From Bigelowiella natans CCMP2755 (taxonomy: Eukaryota; Cercozoa; Chlorarachniophyceae), in NCBI GenBank assembly GCA_000320545.1, contig ADNK01001573.1, forward strand, positions 50,001 through 102,117: 52,117 nt of DNA. Direction: 5' to 3'. The position numbers and the translations under genes are program-made. The notes under the pieces are model-generated. The model was not told the origin of the DNA. It was given only the letters and a program-made list of their open reading frames with translations, and did no database searches. Positions 11,793 to 25,367 of the stretch are shown one piece after another (the stretch's first letter is position 1; each line of letters opens with the position of its first letter).

Positions 11793-13069
11793 ATCGAGCT
11801 GTTGTCTCTTCCTGTGAGCTTATAAACTAAATAGCAACGTACTTATGTACTTACGCTACAATCATCACCACAGTGCCTACATACTCATTTGGTGTAAACG
11901 ACACTTTCACCATCGATAAGACATCCGGTAATATGTTTGTGAGTGTGTGTTTTTGTTTGCGTTTAATCTCTCAATTATAATATTGTTTGGGTGTGAATAA
12001 ATTGGTGCTAATGATGTCGTTTACGTCTCTCACACACCACTAAACAATCATATAGAAAGACAATTTTCATCTCGTGGCCTCCATTTGCTTCTTTGTCTCA
12101 ATGATCACAACATTTCACTGATCGTTGTAGCGTGCCTTGAAACATTTAGCCAAATCCACATCGCAAATAACAAGAATTAGTTTTTCATCTCGTATCTTCT
12201 TAAATCATTCATTGCATAATACGATCACATCATATTCCAGTCGTCACTAATAATATGCGACGTATCATCATGCACACATCAAACGACAATCGTGTCACAG
12301 GTTTTTGGATTCGAAACAAAATCCAAAGGATGTTTAAGTTAGCCATTCCAATATTCTGGGGGCGGTGGGGTACTTCCATGCCGCATAAGAAACAAGTTTA
12401 CTTCGCAGTTGGCAAACCAATTGATGTACGATTGATGACTAACACCGCCATCACCAATAACTTCTAATCAAATCAAGCTCTAGTTTTTATGCTAGTATCA
12501 CTATGATCTGAATGGGGTTTTTAGTCAATCTTCCTCGTCTGCTAACAAAATAACAATAATGATGATGTTTGATAGTAATAACTCGAATTTATGTCCGTTT
12601 GTTGTTCTTCGTTTGATGTTGTACACTGTTGTTTCTGTCTATCTTGGTTGCAAAGATCCCACCTGGAAAAGGTTTGGACGGAGATGGTAATCCGGACCCT
12701 CAGTTTGTTGCTGAAATTCACAAAAAGTACGTGAGTGAGAGAAGCAAGGGAGAGTTGAGGAGTAGATGTTCTAAGAATTGATGCAGTAAGTAGTTGTCAG
12801 TGGGTAGAAGAAGGAGTGGTAACATGTATGTGAAAGAAACTATCATCCACAAAGACCGTTTTTATCCTCCTTCTTCTTCTCTTTCCTCCTTCTTCTTCTC
12901 TTTCTTCCTCATCTTCATACACACTTTTACTATTCATCATCATCATCATCATAAAAACTCTACCGGTATCTGTAGGTATATTGAGGCGCTGAAGGACCTT
13001 TTTGAAGAGCACAAAGCAGCTGCAGGCTATCCTGATAGGTCGATCATCCTTGTTTGTTTTGGCTACTAA
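9410..13069 (+). CDS. DGAT2: Diacylglycerol O-acyltransferase, DGAT2 type
   Basis: Acyl-CoA:diacylglycerol acyltransferase, the last step of triacylglycerol synthesis, at the ER membrane. Twelve exons join in phase: 9410-9602, 9806-9876, 10061-10140, 10406-10519, 10696-10738, 11052-11120, 11297-11334, 11683-11720, 11874-11927, 12301-12425, 12656-12726, 12976-13069. They give about 329 residues, normal for the family. Landmarks in order: a long hydrophobic N-terminal hairpin (FFNWIFVAIALYALLPTW), YIFGIHPHGIFG (catalytic HPHG), FRIPILREY, IVIGGEAEG, GFVEMAFKHGASL, VPTYSFGVND, FWGRWG and VYFAVGKPIDV, then a C-terminal YIEALKDLFEEHK. The true start codon was not found: the first listed exon begins after an acceptor, so a short upstream exon is missing. 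Introns contain CTTT/CT, GAT, CTC and CT repeats. Confidence 0.93.
9666..9764. repeat. (CTTT)n-(CT)n microsatellite
   Basis: Intron of DGAT2. A CTTT run turns into about 30 CT units on the sense strand and acts as a greatly enlarged polypyrimidine tract about 40 bases before the acceptor at 9805. Confidence 0.9.
10231..10266. repeat. (GAT)n microsatellite
   Basis: About 12 GAT units in a DGAT2 intron. Further triplet runs (CTA/CTG near 10340-10382, CTC 10614-10650) occupy the neighbouring introns. Confidence 0.85.
11750..11787. repeat. (CT)n microsatellite
   Basis: About 19 CT units in the DGAT2 intron after the exon ending at 11720, again pyrimidine-rich on the sense strand. Confidence 0.9.
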
Positions 13070-14006
13070 TTAGCCGTGAAAGAGACTCGTTCATACACGA
13101 TTTTGAACCATTAAAATGAGCATTGTGGGCAAGGAGCAAAGCAGTCCGAATGCGTGTAATATTGAAACGTCTTCCCTTTTTTGCCTCATAATTCGTCAGG
13201 CAACTTGAATTCCTAGAGGCTCCAAAGAGGAAAAAGAGAAGAAAATTCATCTCTGAAATAAAGAAAGCAGCATAGTGATAACTTATTTGTGCAATAACGT
13301 TACAGCACAAGCTAGACAAGCTATATTTATAATATTGAATCCAAGAGATCAGAACAGGGTGACAGCCGCATAAGTTCTACTGCTTGCTGTTTCTGACTTT
13401 ATTTCTATGATACCTGCTAGAATATAGAACGCTACGTACGAAGTCCTGTGTGTAGGGGTGTATCGGTGCTGCTGCTGCTATATCGGCTATGCACACGTGC
13501 TTGTCTATCGTTTAACACCACGGGTAGCGACCGTTCTGCTTCGCATCGGTGTGCTGCTGGCACTTACTAGCTTACATTGTATTATGCCTTGATTGTTAAC
13601 TATAACTTCAAGTCTAGCTACAGCGGCGGTTGAATACATGCGTGTAGCATGCATGTACAACGCGAACAACGCATCCACTACTTTGAATGCACGGTTAGCT
13701 TGTAGCTAGAGTTGAAGGGCCACAACAGTGTGTCGCAATGATGTAATGGCTGATTTCAAAATCATAGCGCAGCGTATAAGTATTTTACTAATGACTTCTA
13801 CTGCATGGATTATGAGCGTCATTATTCTTGGTGCTGGTTCGTCAGCCCTGTCCAACTTTCTAGATGTGCTACATCTCCCATACTTACCACAGACATGTTC
13901 ATTTCCTGCTGTCGAATGATGCGATGCGATGATTGTGGAACAACATGCAACTCATTATGCTTCCAAACACCCATAGTTCACATTAAAAATACTATTAAAA
14001 ATATTG
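13070..14006. other. Convergent spacer with weak island B
   Basis: This lies between the 3' ends of DGAT2 (plus) and the phosphatase gene (minus). From about 13420 to 13720 it has four or five CTAG sites, a GTAGCATGCATGTAC string and ACGT-rich words like the other islands, but at clearly lower density. An overlapping plus-strand frame (13728-13919) is hydrophobic in part but has no recognisable motif or splice context. Confidence 0.4.
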
Positions 14007-15391
<1,385 letters not shown>

Positions 15392-15641
15392 TTGTAAAAA
15401 TTATCAACATAATTATTTTCCCTCTGCATTGGACATCCTGCGACAAGGTCTATCTTGATGTCGTAGATGAATAATCGCCTTGGATCTCAACACATCGCCG
15501 CTTGCAAACCCCTTCGCGGCAAATTCGCCACTGCCTCTTCGGAACCCCTCGATTCACAATGTTCATGAAAAGATGGCTAGCCTCCTCAAAGTCTAAGAGG
15601 AGGCGGGAGCGTAGGTAGGAAGTTAAGACAATGATTTTAGC

Positions 15642-16338
15642 ATGTTGCGAGCGAACTGTTTGTTTATTTAAATACCTGCTGTGTTGCTCAACAGACTCGT
15701 CCTTGATGACGACGATGAATCACAATCTGATTCAGAGGATGATATCCCGTTGGCCCAGCGAATCAAAAGACTTCGTTCTAGAGACGGAAGCAGGATTATT
15801 CAATGTAGAGAGAGTGAATACTTTCTCCAAAAAAAAAGAGAGTTTGATTTCCACTTTTCACATCATCTTGTTTAACGAGCAAAGGGAGAACTCATCACTC
15901 GATCTTTTTATTTGCTCCAAAGCCCGCAAACCAGTAGAGCGGGCTGCATCTATCTCGTCGCTACCGCTTCCTGTGTTAGAAGAAATACTCTCGTATCTTG
16001 AAGCAAGGGATTTAGGAAGAACAACAGCTGCCTCACGCTTGGTAGTAAATCATTTACTGAAACACCCTGGAAACATAGCTGTCATTATTTTCGAGATATT
16101 GAGCTTTATTAAAACGATGCAATGATATATTTCAACATTTCAAAGAGTGTCGTGTATTATACATTATTTAGATGCGGACTGTCTCCGGAAGGGATAACCT
16201 TTGGCGAGACATCTGCAACAGGGAGTGGCCTTCATCTCGAAATCTTCCTGTATATTTTTGCGGTAAATACGAAACGCAATATTCTTGACAACCCAGCCGC
16301 AGCCATTTGACAATAAAATTCTATGATGGATGACAGTA

Positions 16339-16382
<44 letters not shown>

Positions 16383-17580
16383 AAAGAGAGAGAGGGGGGG
16401 GGGGGGGGGGGGCTGTTTGGCACAATTAAAGCAGTATCCTATGTATTTGCAGGCAAATTGCGAATGTATTATACTAGAAGAAAGAATACTGTGGCGATTG
16501 GTAATGAAATAGTTTTCTGTAGATAAGCTTTCCTGTTGACAAGATGATAACATTCCATAGCAAACGCACGAAAGGAAAATTTAGGAGAGTTGCCCTCGCG
16601 TTCAAGAATGAGGGACAGTGTGCACATAATGGTCGATCTGGTGGTAAATAATGTCAAACGGCGATCATCCAAACCAGTGAGTTTGAATGTAATTTCCGAG
16701 GTGATCCATTCTATTGGCTATATCTTCAGGTTTTTTTTTAAGCAATTTATGTACAAACAGTGTTTTTCTACCCAATGGCCATCATCGTCCCACGTCATAT
16801 TCCAGAAGGAATTCGAAAATAAACCGGAATTGTGCAAAGTGAATATGTTGGATATGTGGAAAGCCCCTATACTTTCAAGTTAAGTATCATTTGTTAAATT
16901 TTACTGTAGCAACAGTCTAAATATTTTGGCCTTTAGTGCGTCTTGAGTGTACTGCAATGCGAGAGGGTGACGGAAGGGCCAGCTTGATACTATTGGCGAA
17001 TGAGGTACAACAATCATCTTATTGAAGAGCTGAAAATAACAAGATGTATATATTCTAGGCAAAATGGGCATTTCATGGCAACAATTCTTTCTGTCTAGTA
17101 TTCGAACAACAGAAGCAGGTTAACAATGGTTCTTTCAGTTGCCTTTTTGCACGAATGAAACTCAGAAATATATGTAGGTACGAAGAGGGACTAGGAAGGC
17201 CTTCACACTGCGTATCAGAGCCTCCTACGGGGGATTGGATCATAGACGACGTCGAAGCGTTCTCATTCATCATATCTCTTTAAGTATTGCGGAGGGGACA
17301 ACCTCTGGTCGGAGTATTTCTTGGGAAGCTGGAGCTATTGAGTTTGACGATCTTCGGTGGACATGAATTGGTTTACAAAAGAGTAGTAGCGACCAACTTC
17401 GCTCACATTGAAATCCATTTGTCGATGAAGCTTGGCGATAACAAAGCATTTAGAGGGATTGTTAACATTAGACTTGAGGCGGATGGAGCATGCACAGTCG
17501 ACGCAGGGTGTTGTTTTGAATCGAAGATCCGATACCCGCTACCCGCTAGCCCCGTGCGACTGCGCATGCAGGGTATCTAG
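15642..17580 (+). CDS. F-box protein
   Basis: Substrate-receptor type protein of SCF ubiquitin ligases. An acidic N-terminal exon (DDDDESQSDSEDDIPLAQRI, about 15692-15795) precedes the F-box exon (about 15917-16040): SISSLPLPVLEEILSYLEAR followed by DLGRTTAASRLV. The next exon (about 16170-16275) gives DNLWRDICNREWPS, the usual LW...EWP continuation of F-box domains. Further exons give KLRMYYTRRKNTVAI (about 16453), MRDSVHIMVDLVVNNVKRRS (about 16608), MREGDGRASLILLANE (about 16955), AKWAFHGNNSFCLVF (about 17060), GRPSHCVSEPPTGDWIIDD (about 17185) and a long final exon ending at TAG 17578-17580. The C-terminal part shows no WD40, LRR or Kelch pattern. The first exon (ATG near 15642) is uncertain. 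The stop codon is itself part of a CTAG at the edge of island C. Confidence 0.68.
16340..16412. repeat. (AT)n run followed by a 19-base poly-G tract
   Basis: About 19 AT units (16340-16378), then AAAGAGAGA and 19 consecutive G (16394-16412), in an intron of the F-box gene, plus strand sense. The G tract could form a G-quadruplex in the pre-mRNA. Confidence 0.88.
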
Positions 17581-17799
17581 CCCACACATTTGGCGCTCGT
17601 ACGCTAGTACGCTAGCTAGTTAGTGCGGTACTGCTACTCCAAATGCCGCGATATCCGTGCGCTCTAGCACTAGAGCACCTTGCGGTGCATGCATGCATGC
17701 GCGTTTTGCATGCATCGCGCAATTGAATTGTCTAGACAAAAGACATGGTGTACACTGTGCATATATATACAACATATGTATTACACCGTGACTGTCTAG

Positions 17800-17835
<36 letters not shown>

Positions 17836-18625
17836 CTATGTATAACATACACGTTGCATGCTAGCATGTGCATTCTAGCATTGTGCACCGTGCCATACGT
17901 GTAGCGTGTCTAGTGACAGTCTGTGCGTAATGGCTTAGTCTAGCATTGCCAAAATCAAATCTAGCAATGTGGGATAATAGACATAGTAATAACATATATA
18001 TTATATATATGATATTGTCTATAATTGGGTGGGCACACATGCATGCGCTAGACCGCATGCAGTGAAACTATACATGTGCATGTGCATGTGTGTGTGTTTG
18101 TGTGTGTGTGTGCTTTGCATTGTGCATCACATGCTGCACATTTTGCACAGCAGCACACACCTAAATGCATGCGTTCGCATCATCACTGTTGAAGGCGACA
18201 CACTCACACTAGTGTAGCAACAATATGCCTAGACGCTAGCACGTGTGATGCGATTGTCATACACTGGCACATGCGATGCACGAGGCATGCATGCAACCTT
18301 CTAGTCTTCTCTGCTACTATGGACTAGTCTAGATCTAGAGATCTAGCTAGTTCCAAGCTGGTAGGTCTAGAGGTGGCACTGCCCAGCGAGCAAATGGCTT
18401 CCTAGCTTTGTAGTCGCTAGCTAGCTCTATACTAGTAGAGCTAGCACGTAGCATGACACAACAGACATAGTAATAGCATGCACAATTGACGCATCGCAGA
18501 TCGTTTGTACATGTGCTAGCTAGCTAGTCTAGTAGTGTGCTAGTGTGGTCGACAGCGCTGCTGCCTGCTGCTAGCCTGTGTAGCTGTCTGCTGGACGGAT
18601 CGAGAGTCTTACACGTACACGTTCT

Positions 18626-18661
<36 letters not shown>

Positions 18662-18675
18662 ATCTATCCATGTGT

Positions 18676-18713
<38 letters not shown>

Positions 18714-19870
18714 GAAACACACCACACACAAAGAAACACACCACACACAAACATGCACACAAATGTCTAGACACATCATGCATCTACCACAACTGTGTCA
18801 ATCCCGGTAACGAGTGGGTTTTGAACAAACTGTGCTTTGCGCGTGCGGCCTGGCGCGCAATTGGACATTGGAAGCACACTGGAGCCTGCTTGAGGTTCAA
18901 ATTTGATTTTTTTTTCGAATTTCAGCTTGAAAACCTCATTTTTCAACGCCTGCCAGCGGGCGAAAATTGAAAATTTCTTGCCACTTTTGAACACGCTAGC
19001 GCATTTGCATTTGCGTGCCACAAGTTTTGCAAGCTCATGAGGGTGTGTGCACACTAGCTTCATTGTGGACGTGCGAAGTTTCAGCACACGCACGCAAAAA
19101 GCATGCATCTGCTAGCCTGGGCGCACATGAACGCGCAAATGTGCACTCAATGACTCTCAATTAAAAATTCATGCCATTCGTTACACATTTGATGCAGTTG
19201 TCACAGTCGTAGACATGCATGCATGTGCATGCTAGCACATGTACATCTCTAGGTGTCTACATAGTCTAGCTATATAGCTAGCTAGATCCAAATGTCTAGA
19301 ATGTGTGAAATCGCGCAACATTGTTTTTCTAGACGTTTGCATGGTGAGCTGCTAGACTGCGTGCCCTAGTGCCGTAATTGCAAGGATTTGGGCCATGCTA
19401 GCATGGTGCACATCTGATGCACTGCACTAGTGTAGTAGCACTTGATGATCGCTAGATCGAATGCCTATTTTTCGATTCTAGCACTAGCTAGCTAGAGCAC
19501 GTCACTACTCTAGATGTGACAATGGCCTTTGAACAGAATAAGGCATCGGATTACAGCACACATGGCCATGGGAATCGCATCGCACTAGTTTGTTGACTAC
19601 AAGTGTGAACTTATCTAGTTATCCCCACCACGAAGCTTGCGCTGCCGCAACATCTAGCTAGCTAGGCATGGCTGATCATCATTGTATCTATTTTTTTACT
19701 GCAGTGGCCTCTATGTACTATTACACGCTACGAACACAGCATCGTTCTTCAATCAATGCAGTGTGTCTTGACTGGGCATTGATCTATAATTTTGGAATTC
19801 ATCACGCCTAATGCGCATGCAGACGTCATATCTTATTCCACTCTGGCAAGATCAGGTAGCAAGTAAGCGT
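17581..19870. other. Large CTAG/GCATGC-rich island C between convergent genes
   Basis: About 2.3 kb between the 3' ends of the F-box gene (plus) and the unidentified gene (minus). It is built from palindromic words: GCTAGC, CTAGCTAG, TCTAGA, GCATGC, TGCATGCATGC and ACATGT, with dozens of CTAG sites. It also holds an AT run (17800-17834), CT (18621-18662) and CA (18679-18711) microsatellites and a doubled AAAGAAACACACCACACAC unit (about 18711-18750). One 110-codon minus-strand frame (19108-18776) is Lys-rich and has no family likeness. No gene is called. Confidence 0.7.
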
Positions 19871-19915
19871 CAAGGGGAAACCCAGCTGCAAGCTGTAACT
19901 AAACAAAGTCGTGGA

Positions 19916-20516
19916 TTACTTGAACATAATACACAAACCAAATCGGAAAAAATTCCATACCCTTTCCCTGTGTGACGTATCAATCATGCTGATGTCTTTC
20001 CCCATGATCGCCTGCAACCTGCAAACATCGAGAACTCGCGTTGGCAACGAGCTGTGTGTTCTTTCTGGAGTTCCTGGTTGAAATGAGAGGTAGATCACGG
20101 AAGTTTCATTCTGTAATCCCGGTGAAGCAATATGGGCTTGCGGAAGACCGGTGTATCTGTGAGCAAAGGCATGTTTTCGTTGAGTCTATTTTCTTACTTT
20201 TGCCCTACCTCAAACATAAAATTTGCAGTTGTACTACATATTCTGATAATATATCGACGATAATCCCGGTTGATCCTCATTTCTACAGTAGAATGCATCC
20301 TGTTCGAATACCAAATTCATCAATTACAGAGTATAATACAGAGATTGATAGAACCCTTACCGATAGATGTTTCCGCACAAATCTAACTCCCAAATATTGA
20401 AGAACGCACGAAGACTTTACTTTTCTTCCAATTTTCTTTGTGCAATTTAGCTCACCGCTCTCGGTTTCACCGAAGGTATATATGAAGCTGATGTATGGTT
20501 TTAACGAGAACGACAT
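19916..20516 (-). CDS. Unidentified four-exon gene
   Basis: Exons that keep one phase: ATG at 20516 giving MSFSLKPYISFIYTFGETES; a short exon around 20389-20368 (DLCGNIYR); an exon about 20297-20206 (RMHSTVEMRINRDYRRYIIR, then ICSTTANFMFE); and a last exon from about 20119 with SVIYLSFQPGTPERTHSSLP and LQAIMGKDISMIDTSHRERV. It ends at TAA 19918-19916 and totals about 120 residues. All junctions use GT and AG. I do not recognise the product; no signal peptide or membrane span is obvious. An alternative is that some of these pieces are noise and the gene is shorter. Its 3' end faces that of the F-box gene across island C. Confidence 0.42.
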
Positions 20517-22006
20517 GAGAAGTTTGATGAAGCTTCTATTCTAAGATATTTCTACCCGTTGGTGTTAAAATTTGAGAATGATGTCGAAGGGATAGTGATG
20601 CTCCCACCCGCATACTTATAAGTGATCATACCCTCAGAGAGACTTGCATTATTGTATCTGTCAAGCATTGTGATAAGTCAATATGTATTAACAAGCATTC
20701 GCTCCTCATTGCGACCTAACCTATATAGCGTGGCTCTTGCTTCCATGGTAGTTGCGCTATCATTGGCACTATTTTTTTCAACAAGGATCTCCGCCGTGAA
20801 CCTTCAAGTTTAATCGTTGAATCAATTGTCTGCTTTGGCATTATCCAAGGACCTTTCCGTCCGTGTATTTTAAGAGAATTTAACAAAGATCTCACTCTGA
20901 TGGAATCGGATTTGGAACAATATCCTTAGAAGGCTGCTCGCTCCCGCAAATAAAGCCATACTTTCGAAAAAACAAATATAAGTTGAAAATATTAAAATGG
21001 TTGGGCAGGGAGGAGAGAAAAAGTAAATTGCTTTATGTAACGTGTGTAACGAAAACTTCGGCACGAGGACACGAAATGCGAACTAGATTGATGTTTTCTA
21101 CCTTTCTGCAGAGTAGAGGAGGAAAAGCTGGAGGCGGTGGTAGCTCATTCTCACCGTCATCGTTGATGGCGCAGGTATCTAGCACTTTATATGCTAGTAA
21201 GAGCAGTGTGGCGGTCGAGACCGGTGAAGGAACCATTCGATCAGTTGGTGGCTTGTTCTCGTGAAGTCCTTTCGGAATTTACGTGTGAAGGGACATAGAA
21301 ACTTCCATAACAGAGGCTATTTTATTCATAAGACAACTAATTTCTCAGAAGATAAAAAAAATCGTTCTGAACTCGGTATCACATGCGTCGAAAGGTACGG
21401 TAGTGAATGTTGGACACACTAAACCTAAGGCAGTATGATGATACGACAATATTCTAGTCTAAGGCTTTGTAAACAAAAAAGGGCAATAAATCCACCCTGA
21501 TTAGTTCGTACGACTTAGAATGTTTATTGTTGCTACTAAGTTTTTGATTTTAAATTTAAGAGGGTACGAAAAATTAAATTTGATTTGTGTTGTCGGTCAA
21601 GATTAACGGCTCTTGGTGGAAAGTTTGAATACTAAATTTGGCTACGATTTTGGCAAGTAAATGTGGCGATATTTCTCGGCGAAAACAGATGAATTCATGT
21701 CGCTTGATTATAAATGGACAAATTTCGCTTGTCTACTATTCAGCTCGACGCTATCAATAAATCGCTCTACTCTTTCGCAAATAGTCTGATGTTACATATT
21801 TGCGACAAGGATATCTGAGATTATTTATCGGAACTAGCATTAGTTCTTGGAAGCTGAAGCCAAAAACCTCTGAAACTAGTTCTGAAGCTGCTCAGTCCTT
21901 CTGGGAAGCCCTGTATATACTCAAAGAGACGGAGGGATAGAAAGATAGAGTGAGTGAGAGAGAGAAAGAGAGACAGAGAGAGAGGCCGGCAGAGCAAAAA
22001 GACATT
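20517..22006. other. Poorly resolved stretch with two possible plus-strand exons
   Basis: No confident gene. A 63-codon plus frame (about 20622-20813) encodes two hydrophobic segments (ASMVVALSLALFFSTRISAV) but has no ATG. A second plus frame ending at TGA 21262-21264 contains SRGGKAGGGGSSFSPSSLMA after a TGCAG acceptor at about 21111. On the minus strand an ATG near 20960 opens a short Arg-containing frame. Any of these may be exons of a small gene. From 21300 to 22006 the DNA is AT-rich with a GA-rich tract at about 21930-21983 just before the kinesin start. Confidence 0.25.
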
Positions 22007-22321
22007 ATGGATACCAAGGCTTCTGTTAAGGTACTTTAAATAAGAATACATCGACTTGCTTGTTTCTTTTTCAGAACATGCATGAATTTAATTCCAACTT
22101 GCACATGAATGAATGAGCTCACTTCGCATATTATTGCAGCATAGACATTATAGTTTTCTTACTACATCAACTGAATCGTGCATCATTTTGATTATGATTC
22201 CTAGGTTTGTGTTCGTATTCGACCCCTGGTTGCCCGAGAGGAGGCAGAAGGATGTCAGGTTGTTGTTGTTTAGGAGCGATTTATCAATGGAAATATAAGT
22301 TTGCACAATCAAACCCATAAC

Positions 22322-22374
<53 letters not shown>

Positions 22375-22880
22375 AATTAGGAACGACTCGATGCCTTGAA
22401 GGAAGAAAAACAGGTAATTCAATTATAATAATAAGAGACATTGGTAATGAGGATTTTACGCAGATGATGAAAATACATGGAAACGTGGTATGTTTACATA
22501 TTGATCAGATCACAGTCCGAGACACAAGCAAGAGATTTGCTTTTGATTACGTATTGGGAACAAAGTAATGATAGATCTTGCGAAAACATTTGCGACTTCA
22601 CATTTTAATCATTTTAATCGATGCTTACAATCGTCTTAATCTGAAAGCGATGGGTTTTGTGTCTCATCAGCTCGAGTCAGAGTGAAGTTTATAGCTCATG
22701 CGTTGTTCCCCTGCTGCAGAGCGCACTTAAGGTTATTCATCTAAATAATCGATATCGTTATCGAATACTATCCTCGTATTTTAGAACTACTATTATTTTG
22801 AATAAAGCTTTAACGCCTACTATGATATCTAATTATCCAGGGGTACAACTCTACGGTACTAGCTTATGGCCAGACAGGGT

Positions 22881-22912
<32 letters not shown>

Positions 22913-23072
22913 CCTATCCTATGCCCCTTCTTTAACACCAGCATTCTTGTATTTGCTATCCGTTGAATGTATACGCTCTTTCCATGTCCCCGCATCTTGA
23001 TTTTTAGCTCTGGGAAGACCTTCACTATGGGATCCGAGGTATATTACACACACACACACACACACACAAACA

Positions 23073-23120
<48 letters not shown>

Positions 23121-23728
23121 CTTGTATGTATGTATTTATGTATGTATGTATAGCATTTAAAAAAAATAAATATAAAATTAAGAGTTGATGTGTGCAAAAT
23201 GAATAAAAAAAGACATGTTTGTACTGATGCATGTGTGTGTAACGTTATGACCTTTAATCTTTGGTTTTCTTGTATTGTCTTTTCCAATTCTCGCATGAAT
23301 GAGATTGATGATGATGATGATGATGATGATGATACGTAAGGTCAAAGACTGTGTGGAAGGTCATCCTAGTGCGGGTGTGCTTCCTCGACTAGCATCAGAC
23401 CTCTTTAAGTCCTTAAACAGTAAGGCCAAGTCAAACAAAGCATTCAAGTATCGTGTGCAGGCATCATACCTCGAGGTGAATAATCATATTGTACAGAGCA
23501 CTAAGATTGAAAGTGATTATAAATTTAGTCGTCATTAGTATTAAGTGAAGTGAGTTGACATGACTGCCAACCTACTCTACCAGATATACCGAGAACGAAT
23601 CAATGACCTTTTGAAGCCCTCCGACGATAAACTCGCTATTAGGTGATATATAGATGCCCATCCCCAATAGATAAATACGATAGTGTCATATGGGGACAGA
23701 CATCCCACTCAATTTTATCATTTGCTAA

Positions 23729-23760
<32 letters not shown>

Positions 23761-25306
23761 CATTTATTTACTTATACACATATTTGTATGTGTGTGCGTG
23801 TGTGTGGCGTGTTTTAGGGAAGACTCTGGGCGCGTGTACGTGGCTGGATTGCATCAACAAGTGAGTAAGGATGAAAAACATACAACGCCTCATCGAACTT
23901 TTCTTCCAGCTCATTTGATCCTTGTTATTATCATTCATTATTATTAAAATTGTCATTATTTAAAAATCTATCATTAAATATACGAATGTAAATGCTCTTT
24001 CTGCGTTGTTGCAGCCTATTGAATCCGTAAAGGAGCTTGTTGATTGTCTTCAGAAAGGAGCTCTTTCCAGGTGAAAGGAGAGAGATTATATGATGACGAT
24101 GATGGTGTTGATGATAACCGGATGCACAGTTGGTTTTATTATTGATGTTGCTTATACTGTGTTGCTGTTTTGGAACATGCTAATAATAAGTTTAAAAGCG
24201 ATGTTCTTTGAAAATCGAATAGAAGCTTATTCAGTTTTCTGAAATCAACATTTTCCACTACATGATGTGATGATTTTCCTCCTAATATTCTTATTACTTG
24301 TGTATTTTTTTGATTTGTTTCTCCTCATCCTATTCTCTGTATTATAGGTCTACTGGCGCTACTAAAATGAACTCCAGGTAATAACTACTATTTCTATTGT
24401 TGTCTTATTTACTGTGATTGATTAAAATATGATACCCCCCCCGCCCTCTCCCTTTGTTGTTGTCGTTGTCTTCCAGGTCCTCTAGATCCCACGCCATTTT
24501 CACCTTGCAGCTAAAGCAATGGGTTGAGGGAAGCAGCGACGGAGAAGAAGGGCAAGGGCACTATTCTCACGAAAAGGAGAACAAACCAAAAGAAAACAAC
24601 GATACCAATGGAAAAGTAGGACAAGACGGCGATGAAAATATTTTGAAGGCAGGAATGTCAATGTGTTCTCAGCTGTTTCTTGTGGATCTTGCTGGCAGCG
24701 AGGTAGGTATATATATGATGGAAAAGGAGGAGGAGGAGGAGGAGCACTAATAATACACCAACGTGTTGATGGTTGATGACAATGATGGCTTGTTTGTTGA
24801 TTCTAAATTTAGATCTATCTACTGCTACTATTGTGACTACTACTGTTATGGCTGCTGTTTTTGTGACGATAACCAAACAAACGATATGTATCTTCAGAGA
24901 GCAAAGAAGACAGGGGCAAGTGGAGCTCGGTTGAAGGAAGGAATAAAGATCAATGCAGGACTTCTTGCTCTGGGAAATGTCATTAGGTAGAACTTTAGGA
25001 AGTAGTAGCAGTAGTAGTAGTGTGCTTTATTGCTTGGTGTCAGAAGAGTATTATCAATGAAGATATAGATTATGATACATCGGCCTTAATTTATTCCTTT
25101 ATGCTTCACTGCCATGGACAATCCAATCATTGATGATTTCTTTACATTAAAGCGGTTGATTGATTGAAAGACAAGTACGTGAACAACTTATGCTGATTAC
25201 AACAATCATTAGCATCTTGGGAGATACGAAGAGGCGAGGCAATGTTCATATTCCCTACAGGGATTCTAAGCTAACTCGCCTCCTGCAGCATGCGCTGGTA
25301 GTAACA

Positions 25307-25367
<61 letters not shown>

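Noticed and set aside
17581-19870. Island C as a telomeric or centromeric satellite
   Set aside because: There is no regular repeat unit; the enrichment is in short palindromic words at irregular spacing, and ordinary genes flank it closely.
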